In this document: in pieces, positions 34,038 to 46,000 of the stretch
Numbering within the stretch: position 1 is the stretch's first letter
Layout of the letters: each line of letters starts with the position of its first letter
NCBI GenBank assembly: GCA_948567375.1
Contig: OX419762.1
Location: forward strand, 56,649,034-56,713,033
DNA from: Lunularia cruciata
Taxonomy: Eukaryota; Streptophyta; Marchantiopsida; Lunulariales; Lunulariaceae
Direction of reading: 5' to 3'
DNA: 64,000 bases
Made by a program: the position numbers and the translations under genes
Notes under the pieces: generated by a model
What the model saw: only the letters and a program-made list of their open reading frames with translations
Database searches by the model: none
Told to the model about the DNA's origin: nothing

Positions 34038-37000
34038 AATGAAAAGAGGCAATTGGCAAAAAAAAATGAAGGATGGGAAGCCCAATCAAGCCGCACAAGG
34101 GAGAGATGAAAAATGTAAAATGGGGCAAGTCCCAATAGAGTATATATGAGAAATTGGCACTACCGCACCTAAGATATCCAAGCTATGCAAGTCGTATGGT
34201 CTACAAACAACTAGAGCATCTGAAGAACCATCACCTAATGTTATTGCTCTCCTATGGATTGCACCAACCACTGCCCTTTGTATAGCAATGGACACACACT
34301 ATCTAAAATATGCTACAAAATATGAGAGTGAGAGTGGCAACACCTGGCGCCTAACATGATAAACTCTCGCACACTCCTTGACAAATGTGTTGAACATCGT
34401 GTCCATCGCTCCATATAACATCAAGGCTAGAGGAACAAAGATGTGACCTTGTTACATGCCATTATACTTGGAGACCTTACAATGTGCTACTGCAGTTGTC
34501 GCTCATCCAGAGAGATGGGTAATCACTCCTTCCAAAATTGTATCTTGCATAGGATCCATAATAACCACGACATCCGCTATTATCACTTGATCATATTGGA
34601 CCAAGTATAAGTTTGCCTTGACATCTACAAAGCATACAAACACTTGCTCCAATCCAAGTATCCACTCTCTTGTGCCATAGTAAACACTATGTCCCTAATA
34701 GCATCATGTGTAGCTATCTTCTATCCTCCAAAAGGACATTGTGTCATATAGACTGCTACTGCATCTAGTGTAGAACCACACACAAGTGAGTAATGAAGAT
34801 GCATATGGGTGGACCAAACCTCGGTGAAACCTCATTCATGTAAAGAAAGTAGACGGTGCGAGTTGGAATGCCTTAATGCATGGTTGAGCTAGGATCCAAG
34901 AGCTTGCCTCCTTGCCAGAGCAAGAGCAAAAAAGTGCTCTAGTAGCCTAAGGAATGGACGAGTCAACTAAGAGAGAATGTAGCATATTCTCGCATTGTTG
35001 CTCCATCAAGGAAAACTATAAACCTTTAGTCCAATCTGACAATAGTGAAGCAAAAGAAAGAAATTCCTCTCATGCTTGTGGAGATAGAATATCTCTTGTC
35101 TACCACAATAACATCTGGATAGAAAAGGATCCCTCGTCCAACTTTTTCACATAGGTCTCCAAAACTGGCCTATCAACAACCATAAAACAAGAGGAAAGTA
35201 GGGTGTCGAGATAGCCCAACTAGCCAAAAATGCTATAGGTGTTGTCTCCTCCATAGATAGCAATCCAACTCCTCCACACGAGATTGGTAGAGCTGTTTGT
35301 CTATGTGCAAAATCCCCTATCACACACTCAAATGTCCTTGGTCAAGTAATATTACCAAAGACTCCCATAATCCTCCTATCAAAGGCTCTCAAACTCAAAT
35401 GTGACAAGAAGGACGATGAGGGAGAAACTATACGGATGAGGTAGGATGGTCAACGAGCAATACTAGACGAGAGTATACCAAATGCCACCTACGGATCTCC
35501 TAGTAATGGAAGGTCATCCACATGGAGAACATCCTTTACAAGTGCAACAAGAAGCGTGTGACAAAATCCTCGGATCCTATTGGCACTCTAAGAACACATA
35601 ATCCATTTGTAGATGTGATGCATCCCTCTGGAAGCTCAAGGTGGAGAGAGATACCTAAAGGGATCATGCTCTGTACTTTGACACCTTGACTCTCAAGCCT
35701 ACTAAAGTGTAGCTTGGTAGTCAAGTGGTCAAATCCTACCTAATGTGATCTATAGTACCTATGTTGTGTGCATCATCTACCAAGGAGTGAAATAAAAAAC
35801 CTGGCATGGCCAAAGTAGTAGATAGGAGAGCTCTAAAGTGAGCTATGGAAAATAAGGGTCCTCCTAAAGGATCTCCTTGATGTGTATCAATATTTGACTC
35901 CAAGATGGTGACTCCTTCTTGTGAACTATGCTGGTAGTAAAGGGAAGCAAGAGAGCATAAAAAGACTATCAAAAAGGAATAAGACTTGCCAAGGATCCAC
36001 TAGCCTCCCTAAGTTCTCTAAAGATGGACACCTATGAGACACCATTAAAATTTTTCTCAACATCCACCTATAGGATGACCTACTCCGAATGGATATCTAG
36101 GAGTGTACTACTGCCTAGAGATGTAGCCTCACATCGTCCGAGCTACTCCAAATTGATGTGGACTAAGGTGATGTCAAAAGTGAGAATGATGCTGAAGTAC
36201 AATGGTAAGATTGACCAAATGCAAAAAGATCACTCCAATAACAATCTGTCTAATACTCCCATGTATTCTTCTCCATTGTGAGAAGTCGACTAGCACCTAA
36301 CACCCGACTAACAGACATAGGAATGTCTCCTCTTGCTATTGTTACAGCTACCTAAAACAACTCGATAAAACCACTAGAAGGATCATCTACCTGAAAGTAA
36401 TCTCATAAACCATCCTTGACAAGCCTCTCGAGGAAAATCAAGGAGCAATGCGTAATGCTTGTGCAAACAATGACCTATCAAGACACAAAGGTTGCTCAGG
36501 CTGATAATCTAAGACTTCTAGTGGTAGTCCCTCTATTGCTATAGGATGTAGTGAGCATAGGGAAAAGATAGCCTCATCAATAAGACTTGCCATAGACAAA
36601 AGATGTAGTGCTCATGTTGCTTTACTAAACTCTCACTTGACCCAATGTCCTACACCGTCGTAATTGAGTGGACTTTATGGTATCCTATGGCGTCGCATGT
36701 CTCCTAAATTGTGTAACCCTAATAGACTCCTCATGAAGGGATGCCCAATCCCCCGCTCGGAATCAATGAAATCTAGCAGCCACCTCTCTATGCTCTACAT
36801 GTCCCCCTCTAGCATAACAAAGACACCGTTGAGAGAGTAAGAGGAATAAGAACCATGCTAACTTGTCCAAGGGATCACGTGCCAAACGATCAAGTGGTAG
36901 GAAAAAAGCCTGTCTAGCCTCATCATGGAGTATGCGGGGTAACCTATGGAATAGACATGGACATGGAAAACTAGTCTCAAATAACCCCAAAATGCAACCC

Positions 37001-37690
37001 GCTTGAGAAACTAACCACTCACATGACTTGATCGGTATCCTTGGAACGATCAATGAAGGGATAGAAGAAGTGTGCGTAATCCTGAGTGTCACTATTGTCG
37101 ATGTGATTGCTCGCCTCATGCGAGCATCCCAAGTGGTTCAATCATAGTCCTTGTGCATCCTTTCCACACGGTAAAGCGTCAGTGACACACCGGGCATGGT
37201 GTATCCCGAGCCGCTCTAGGCGATCCCACATGGGGAGGTGTAACTATGGCTAGCAGGAATAATTATAATAACACATATGATGCTCATCCCCATTTCTACA
37301 AAACCAAAACCCTTCACATTACAACTCACATAAGAAAATACAATCTCTCCAAACCCTAAAACACTATGAATTCTCATAACTTCAAATTTACATCTCAAAA
37401 ATTTTCAAATTAAATTCACATGGAACTTAAATCATGAAAACCAGGAGATTAGATATAAAAGTGCTCGACCCATCACTCTCAATGTGTAATGATTACTCCA
37501 AACCCTAAAAATCTTAATAACTTTCTACTCAATTATCCGGAGTCTTAATCTAAGTATCAATGGAACCGAAATTGAAAAATGAAAAAAAATAACTATTCAA
37601 TGGAGTGCTATGTGGTAGAGAGCCCTCGGATAACATAGATATTTCTACCCGAGTCTCTCCCGACTCCCGAACTCCTCCCGAACCAGGTTC
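34038..37690 (-). mobile_element. Non-LTR retrotransposon with restriction-like endonuclease, copy 2
   Basis: Collinear with copy 1 at 24,552-28,290 in the same orientation, with frequent substitutions and small indels; by eye they are clearly homologous over the whole length including both UTRs. RT motif B reads QGDPLGGPLFSIAHF (near 35,850-35,890) and the catalytic block is SLVDDAHNIG (near 35,775), keeping the DD lost in copy 1. The N-terminal zinc finger is destroyed by a deletion of about 20 bp near 37,165. The C-terminal domain at 34,450-34,800 is frameshifted. Both copies are dead but their defects differ, so the ancestral protein is inferable. Confidence 0.75.
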
Positions 37691-39365
37691 TGAATCTGAA
37701 AGTTGAGTTTCCTTTCTCGGATAATGAGGAGTTACCTTTATTCCAACTGGTCCTGCAAAATTTATACCTTTATTACTTTTGGACCAAAATTGGTGGAGAT
37801 AGCAAGTCGATGCCATGTTACATACTCAAATTTTAGACTATTTGGCTCCCCAACATATTGATTGATCAGCTAAATAACAGGAATATTGCACAAGGCAGAC
37901 GATCAATATGAATATAAAAGCCACTTTCAGAGAAAAGCCATATTTTCCACTAAGGTTAAATTTCACTCTATGCTTCCATCTCAATTGCAAGTGTATCTCC
38001 ACAAATGAGATGAAAGGCGACCGCGCAGGAAAAACGAAAGATGGAAAGACCCCACAAATGTACTTTTGTACTTAGCTACTCGATCATCAATCTTTGCTAT
38101 CTGTACATCCCACTTGTGTCCTGCCGGGATATCCTATCTAAACAACCCTCTTGTATCCTGCCTGCCCGAACGTAAACCTGCAAATTTCGGTGCCTGCTGT
38201 CGTTCAAGGAGTCGTGGTTTGGTTCGCTTGTATTGTACATTACTGTAGATGTCGCATGTTTCTTGTACCACTTCGACACGGACAGTGTAGATTTTGACCG
38301 CCAATAGCCCAGTACCAGATAGTCCCGACTGGATAAAGGAGGAGTTTATCCGTCCGTTTTGACAGATTCGAGTCATACCTGGGTTTCCAAGGTATTGTCT
38401 TAACAGTCCCCGTCAGGGTCGCCCAAATTCCCCCACATCTGCATCGTCAGAACTAGCTTACCCTGACATCCCACCGAGTAAGCAGGTCAACCTGCAAACG
38501 AGTCGGTACTGTGGACATTGACATCCGCTCCACTACTGTAGAGACGCATCGACTCGTGCTATTGCGAGGAGGCTACAACCATTACCGGTGGTAGTGCATT
38601 AAGTGAATGACGTTAAGAATAGTTCCGCGGTTGGCTGACCGGTAACGGATGACCGAAGTCTTTCAAAGTAAACGTTCCCGGGAGGGCAGGGTGAAGTCGC
38701 AGTGACCCTGACGGGGACCGATGAAGTTAGCATTCGCCGTATTCTCATGAACCGAGTTAGGACGAAGAGGGAGCAAGAGGAGACTGAGTTGAATCCCTGG
38801 GGACAGGGTACAGTACGCCATACGCTATCCGGATCGCTTTTCGGGAGGATCCGAGATCATCATAGCAGTCATTCGTCCGTTGTGCTGTTGCGTTGTGTGA
38901 GTTGGCTAATGTGGCGAGCTAGTATGGACCCAAACTCTGAATAGAGGTGGATCTGCTCTTGCCCTGGGAAGAAGAGGGGAACCGGATGGGATGCATTGGT
39001 TTGATTTACAAATCGTTTATGGATCGATCGGTGGGTCATCCCAGCGCAGGGGTTGATTGATTTCCTAATATCTGGCTGTTTCTCGCGCCTTCTGTCTGTC
39101 TGTCTGGCTTTGCCTGCCTGCCTCTCTGTTATCGAAGATCGAACGGGATGTGAGCGAAATCAGGTGAGGTCAGGAGGTCGGGTTTGGTTGGGTAGAGTAG
39201 AGTAGAGTAGAGCGACCGAGCAAAGAAGGAAAGAGGCGGAAATAGCGTATGCAGGCAGAGCTTTGGGCCCTAAGCAAGGTCGTTGTAGGTGGTGTTGATG
39301 TTGACGTAGGAACTCGGTGTCTGCAAAACTAGCAGGAAAGAACGAGAGGCGAGAGGGGTGTTGAG
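37691..39365. other. Upstream region of the F-box/kelch gene
   Basis: There is a sharp change from AT-rich repeats to GC-richer DNA after about 38,060. No gene is recognised before 39,366. Simple repeats occur: a GTCT/GCCT run near 39,095-39,125 and an AGAGT run near 39,195-39,212. The stretch probably includes promoter and 5' UTR of the downstream gene, but I cannot point to a TATA box. Confidence 0.45.
38013..38053 (-). repeat. Tail fragment of the non-LTR element (third copy)
   Basis: About 40 bp (AGGCGACCGCGCAGGAAAAA, then GAAAGATGGAAAGACCCCA) match the 3' terminal UTR of copy 1 at 24,552-24,592 (AGGCGACCACGTAGGAAAAA...) with about six changes. Only the tail is present, as expected for a severely 5'-truncated minus-strand insertion. 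The short length leaves some doubt. Confidence 0.5.
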
Positions 39366-39676
39366 GTGAGGGTTAGGCGAGGGATTGAGTCTCAGGCTGG
39401 GAGGGAAGAGAGTGATCGCTGCGTCGTGGAGAGAAAGGAAAGAAGAGAAATACAGAGATATAGCCTACGGAAGCGAGTAGAGGAGCAACCTGAAGTAGAA
39501 GGCACGGAAGCCACGATACCGAGGTGTATAGAGGACGAAGTAATGGAGGATCCTGACCCTGTTCGGGACTGCCCTCGACGGCATTTTTATGAGCCAAAGA
39601 ACAAGGCATGGACGCTTCAGCTTTCGTGGTTGCCGTCTTGTCAGTCAAGAGCGTTTGATTGGAGTCTAGGTTCCGG
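39366..39676 (+). other. Candidate first exon of the F-box/kelch gene
   Basis: An open frame from ATG 39,366 runs through basic and acidic low-complexity sequence to a good donor, CCGG|GTAGGT, at 39,677. To stay in frame with exon 2 the acceptor would be GAG at 40,232 (exon from 40,233). The stronger-looking acceptor CACAG at 40,224 would leave this exon out of frame, making it 5' UTR. No domain is visible in the 104 residues, so its coding status is uncertain. Confidence 0.4.
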
Positions 39677-40224
39677 GTAGGTCAGGAATTATTGTACAGA
39701 GCTCTTGTCGAAAATATCCTTACCTGGGACTTTTTGCTTTGCAATTTACGGAAGAGACCTCTACATGCCCTTACTACATGCAGCATACAATCCTTCGGAC
39801 CTCAAGACTCTTTAAATGCTGGCTTGTCTTGTTTAGGTTTCGATCCTAGTTGCCGTGCTCACCTATTGATTTGACACCTTGAGATTATCTTAAGGGATGT
39901 ACTCTACCAGAGTTGTGAACATGATTTCAAGATTATGTTTCGTCCAGTATAATGGTTGTGAGGTCTTAGCCTTCGTCCCACAGCCAAATTCTGATTAGTT
40001 TGGACAGAACTTGGCATGGTCTTGTGTACCGCTTATGTCAGAGGCCTCTTGTGTTTATGCTTCTTGTCTCAAGCTGAGCCGTAACTTGTTTTTTGTAACT
40101 AAAATATAATATACCTGCTGTCAGCTCACTTAAAGGCGAGCGTAAATGTATGAACTTAGCATGTCAATGCAATTTCAGACTTCAATTTCGGATAACGTCT
40201 AAGACCAGTCTGTTTGTCGCACAG

Positions 40225-43047
40225 GTTCCGAGGTGTCGGTTGTGGACCGTATCCGACAGGCAAGAAAGGATCGAAGATACCGAAGAAGAGGAAGAGAAGG
40301 GGATCGGCTTGCTTGGGGCTGACCAAATACTAGCCATCATTCAGCATTTGCCCATACAGGCTGTGATAGCATTTGGCATGACTTGCAAACGTTATAAGGC
40401 CATTGCGGAGACGGACGCACTATGGCAATACATCTGCAGGCGCGAATGGGGTAGTCGAGCTGTTGAAGCATGGCCTGAACCGGGTCGACACAAGGTCGGA
40501 TGGAAGGGACTGTATAGGCAGATGCTTGTGTTGGGTGCGGCTGCTTGGCAACGAGTTCAACAAAGCTCCGTGGCACCCGCCCCACGAGCTTCTCACACCA
40601 TGAATGTTGTCAACGGGAAGATAATCATTTTTGGTGGTGGCTGTGATGGGGGTAAGTTGGTCATCTGATATACGCTGCTTGATCATGCAACCTGTTTGTT
40701 GTCAGTGACAAGGAGCTTGATATCCCTTAAGTTGCTCGCCGATCAGTACATTTTGCATTCATTTCATCATCACCCGATGCATGCCACATTTTTCAGTGAC
40801 ATGTTTGCGTAAGAAGTTGACAATCAGATTTTTTGAAGACAATACACCCCTCCAGAAGTTTTGGACATGCTGTTTCTACCCTGATCCAGGACTTGAGACG
40901 AGTTCACTCACTTGGCATTCGCTTGGTTTTGATAACGATGGTGTTGCTCACAATAACGATGGTGTTGATAACGATGGTGTTGCTTCATTCTGAGTAGATA
41001 GATGTTGTCTGTGAGGGGTTTTCCTTCACTACCTCGAAGTTTATGCTGTTGATCCTATGTCCTCTGTTTTCTCTCCTGTCTCATCTTCGTTTCAAATGGG
41101 TCAAACTTTCTGTTACCAAGTATGGTTTCTGTTTCTTTTAAAGCTGGATAATCCCCAGAGTCAAGGCAGCTCTGGTAAGGCAGGTCTTAGGGTTCCCTGC
41201 GGACTATGCGGTCCATTTTCTTGTATATCTTTGCAACCTTCTAGCTTCGTTTCTGACTCACATGATCCAATTGATCAAACACGGTGGTCCGTTATTTTTC
41301 CTTACCCATTTTCATTCTCACGTCATCAGTAGTGGGCAAACCAAAGACCGTCGATTACAATATTAAAAGCTGTGCTAGTGAGTTCAGATGGTGATTCTCT
41401 CTCGTTTGGCTTCGCGTTGTCTATTGGTCCAAGTTGTGACGATGATAATTGACCTTAGTGAGCAGACTCGTCTGCTCGGTGTCCTGTCGGACGGCCATTG
41501 CCGGTCAGGAGTTCTGGGCGATATCCTGGTTGCTCAGGATTGGTGATGCCTTCTTGTCCCACTTTTCTTGTTTGTTAGAATTTCTTGCGTTGATGTGGAC
41601 CTTCATTGAGGTGAGTTAATATCAAGGTATCCTTTTGTCTGTAGACGTCTTTACTCCATGTCCAGTTCAGCAGACACGTCAATAGCCTGCTTATTTACAG
41701 CTTGCAGGGTGGAAAATAACACTCCATCTTGTTTTTGCATGGTGCTTTTAGCCTTGGATGTCGAAAGCTAAAGACACGTTAGGGTAGTACAGAAGCTAGT
41801 CTTCGAGTTGAGACCTTTCTTTTGTGCCTCACCTTCGCCTTACTCGGTTCGACCGTGCAATTGTGTGTTGAACTTTCGAAGTACCTCACTTGCTCCTTAG
41901 ATGTTCACAAGGTGCAGTTGTAGTCGCTTTTCACTCACCGCCGACTAAGAACACCCTTTCATCACCTCCTTTGTAGTCACATCCAGGTACTCTTGACCAC
42001 TAGACGAATGCTCTTTGTGCTTTTGACTAATTAGCTGGTGATTATGTTACAGGTCGGCACCTGGATGATACATGGCTCACTTCTATCCCGGAGCACCCCT
42101 GTGATGCAGTCTCGTGGCAGCAAGCGTGTGTCGGTTCACCTTCTGGACGTTTTCAGCAAAGCTGCACTGCAGTCGGAGACGATCTTGTTCTCTTTGGAGG
42201 CATAAATGACAGAGGAATGAGACTCAGTGACACTTATATCAATACTGGCGTGTATGTGACAGGCGATGGAGATAGACTCCCATCTCCGTGGGTTCCAGTC
42301 GAGGTTACTGCAGCCCCTCCTCCTCGAGGAGCTCATGCAGGCTGTTATGCCGGGGACACGAAGGTTGTAGTGTTTGGAGGTATTGCAGCTGACGGAACCA
42401 GGCTTGGTGATACTTGGATATTAGATCTGGCAGTGACACCACTCAGCTGGCAAGAGGTTGTCACTCCAGTTTCTCCCCAGCCAAGGTCTGGTCACACTCT
42501 CACGTGGGTTGGTGGTAAGCGGATGGTTCTGTTTGGTGGGCGTGGAGCAAATTTTGAGGTTATGAATGATGTGTGGATGCTAGACTTGGAGGAAAGTCTT
42601 CCTTCATGGGTGGAGCTGCAGGGCTGCGTACATCCTGGGAGTGATCATCCGTCTCCGCGTGCGGGTCACTCAGCCACTCTAGTTTTCGGAGGACGGGTCC
42701 TCATTTTTGGTGGAGAAGATTCCAAGAGGGCTAGGAAAGGAGATATCTGGGTACTGGATCCAAGTATGGCTCTTCAACCTACCAACAACACTTCCTTTCT
42801 TGGGGGTTTCTCTCGGAACAGAAGTTCTGGTAACTCAAGTTCCTATAGGTATTCCCGACGTCTTTGGAAGAAGCTGAAGCAGTGGGGCAGACCTCCAAGT
42901 AAACGTTCATTTCATGGAGCTTGCGCAGTAGATTCGGGGCATGTGGTTCTTGTATTTGGGGGCATGGTCGACGGTGAACTGAATCCAACTGGTGGACCTG
43001 GACTCGGATTTGACTCCGAGCTTCACAGGCTGCAGTTGGTGCCGTGA
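40225..43047 (+). CDS. F-box/kelch-repeat protein, At1g51550-like
   Basis: Two exons are secure: about 40,225-40,651 and 42,053-43,047, joined over a 1,401-bp intron with donor GTAAGT (40,652) and acceptor TTACAG (42,052). The join stays in frame within a kelch repeat (GGGCDGG/RHLDDTW). Exon 2 begins with an F-box (LLGADQILAIIQHLPIQAVI...CKRYKAIAETDALWQYICRREWG), then the first kelch repeat. Exon 3 holds about five more kelch blades, each with the FGG and W-x-LDL pattern (VVVFGG, MVLFGG, VLIFGG, LVFGG). The stop is TGA at 43,045. F-box proteins of this kind are SCF ubiquitin-ligase substrate receptors; the specific target is unknown. It is the only host gene recognised. Length, about 475 residues without exon 1, fits the Arabidopsis relative as I remember it. 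The start codon is unresolved. Confidence 0.88.
40652..42052 (+). other. Intron of the F-box/kelch gene
   Basis: GT-AG intron of 1,401 bp with consensus GTAAGT donor and a weakly pyrimidine-rich ATTATGTTACAG acceptor. It holds a small minisatellite at 40,932-40,983 (three units of (A)TAACGATGGTGTTG). No gene was seen inside. Confidence 0.85.
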
Positions 43048-46000
43048 CCAAGGATTGATTCATCATACCGATGGTCATTGTTTTGAGAATTGGAATTTGG
43101 ATCATGCCTATGGTCAGGTGATAGAAAGCGGTATCTCATCTGATGTCGGAAGGTTCGGTCTTACTTGGCTGTCGTTCAGGCTGTGATGTAAGCACGTGGA
43201 GGAAACAGTGGGCGTCCAACAGCAAAATTTGGTATGACGCAGGAATTGAACATATGATAGGCAGCATTCACCTAGTCCTGCATGTGAATATACTAATAAG
43301 ACGTCAGCTTATTAGACTTCTACAGGCAATGTGTAAGATAGTGCCTTTGAATTGCATTAATCAAGGCAGAAAAGAAGGTATTAGATACAGCTCTATGTAT
43401 CAGAGCTGTAGCATGAGATTGGCTTTTGCATAAGTTGATCAAAGGGTGGCCATCAAATTTATAGGAATGCATCTTCTTGAGATGGCCACATATCATCTGT
43501 ATATAGAACACGCATCAAATTCTACTTTGATGATCAGATGTCATCCTCTTGTACATTCCAACTTTAGACATACTCTAGTGGAATGGTAACGGGCTACTTG
43601 GCATTATTCACATACCCAGATTGTTTTTTCATAAAGCCACTGTGGAATACTAACATATCTGATACAGCTCTAATACATGGTAGCATTTCCTCAGCCTAGC
43701 AGTGTTCGAAATTTGAGACAAATGTGGTGAATGGATGACAGCAGTTAATCTCTGGAGGACATGATAAGTTAGCGTAAGAAATTTTAGTCTTGATAGTTCA
43801 AGTGCTCTCTTTTAGCGGAAGATTTTAAGCTGTTTTGAGAAGAAATCCTCTTTGATCTTGATGTCGAAATTTCCACGAATGCTGAATAAGCTTGTTTTAG
43901 TCTCCAGGCGAATCATGTCTACAGCAACTAAGGCAAATTCTCACCATAATCAGGTATAGTGAACACATGAGACGCAAAGTTCAAAAAGGAACGTGAAACG
44001 TATCTCCAGGCGCATTCTACGCTGAACTTGGACATCTGGCAAGCGGATTTTCAACGACGAGACCTCTAGGTGATTGATGCCACGGCTTAAGCGGAAGAGA
44101 AAGTTTCCGGGCGGTCCGGAGATTGTTACACCGTCACCTGCCTTCTCAACCCATAGATTGTGAAAGCTCTCAGATGCGACAGCATGGGTCCTCAGACCAT
44201 GATCAGCGTTATTGGCTTCGTTGAGATTGTGATATCGGGAAAGTCGATAACACTGCTCATGTACAAGTAGCTCTGTCTGCACTTTCTAAGACTTGAGGGT
44301 AAACACAAAGGTCAACTTCCATCGAGTTGCCGGGATTTAGTGTGCAGATGTCGTCCGCCGACGTCGTGTATCTTGAAGTTCCCATTTTTCATCCATTGTG
44401 TTACGATTTGACGTGAGGATAAATGAAGTTTCTTTTTCTTCCCAGTAAGTTTCTGTTTACTATTATTACTGTGTAAACACGGTACGTTGGGACTCTAGGA
44501 ACTCGTGTCCTGCAACGGCACCGTACAAGGGCACCGTACAACATCATCATATTCCTCTCATGATTAAACCTTGATTTTTATGATGTTTCTGTCGGCTAAA
44601 GCTTCTAAAGATGAATGCCCGTGACAGTTGTACCCGGCCCTTTACATCTGACCTCCTCTCTTTCTTTACGTCCAAAAGTCCTCTATTTAGAAGTTGTCAA
44701 AAGGAAATGTCCAAATTGCCAACGGTAGGGGCAAGGTGTAGCGTAGAAAGCCGTCCCCACAAAACTAGAGAAGAAACTGCTGTACTACTGTGGCTTGAAG
44801 TTTTGGGAAACTTGCAAAAGCGGAAACGAGGTGAGCCACAAGTTGTTCTCAACTTAACTGACACAAAAGTTTTCTTTACTCCACTCTAAAAGATGTATCT
44901 TTGCCTACAAAGTCTTATTCTAAGTAGTTTGGGGTAGAGTTCTGATGTGCATTCTCCTTGCTTATCAGTCACAAAAATGCAGTAGTTTAACAAATGAGCT
45001 CTTATGTTCACGTTATCCAGCAAAATTCTGGTTTCCACTCTTCTTGTGTTCCACTATTTGAGTCGTTTCAGTGCAGTTTCGACATGAAGTGATTCTCATG
45101 TCGTCCTAATGCGCTTTGCGCGCATACTTCAATACTCTCCCTGCATGGCCTTTTGTCATCATCTAGCTCAACCTTTCAACCACATACGTTCATCTAATTG
45201 ATGGAGTCATACTGTCCCACTCCCTAAATTAAGATACTGATGTGCAGAATACAAAACCCACAGTATTCATAATGCACATATGCTGGGGCTGTGAGACAGT
45301 CAAATACCTTCAAGTATTGAGGTTTTTAACCCACTTTAATAAATGTCTCTCATGAAAATGGACAATAACCTCTAAGGTAAATGCCAGGCCACTTTGGTCT
45401 CTCTCCTTTCCAAAGGTCTGACAGTCAAGTACTTTGGCGTATCTCCTCCTGGAGGTACCATACTGTTCTACTATAACGTACTGTTATGCTGTGATATTGT
45501 TTAAGTGATCATAATAGTAACTTTTATTTTTGAGGAAACTGCCAAGTTCTTAGGTAATTATAATGTACTGTGATTAGTTTCTTCTTGGTAAACACCACAG
45601 TGCCATGGCTTATTTGAGATTGACGTGTTTAGACACGAAAGCCCAATCTCCACATAAAATTTTAGTTCATGAACGTTTACTTAACTATGATAATTAATAG
45701 CTGCAGAATTTTTTTAAGTTTAATACCTTTTGAACTATTCCGATTTTAGAAAACTAGAATGATGTGAAAATTCTTTTATATTTAGTAAATTATTATCTAT
45801 ACTGCTCAACTTTGGATATGCTTGAGGTAGTATGAAGAAAATATAATAGCCTACCGCATAATGTACTTCTGTTTTATTTGATAAAAAAGAGAAACCCTCA
45901 ATAGCTTCACGTAGGATTTATGCAGTGCACCAGTAAAGTGTATTAAAATCTTGAATGCTAATTTTTCTTACATGGAAAGTTCTAAGTTTTGTATGATGAA

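Noticed and set aside
38702-38944. 80-codon frame upstream of the F-box/kelch gene
   Set aside because: No domain and no link to the downstream exons; probably chance in the GC-richer promoter region.
43950-44282. Minus-strand 110-codon open frame downstream of the F-box/kelch gene
   Set aside because: No recognisable domain, no convincing splice or promoter context and unremarkable composition; it could be chance in GC-richer DNA.
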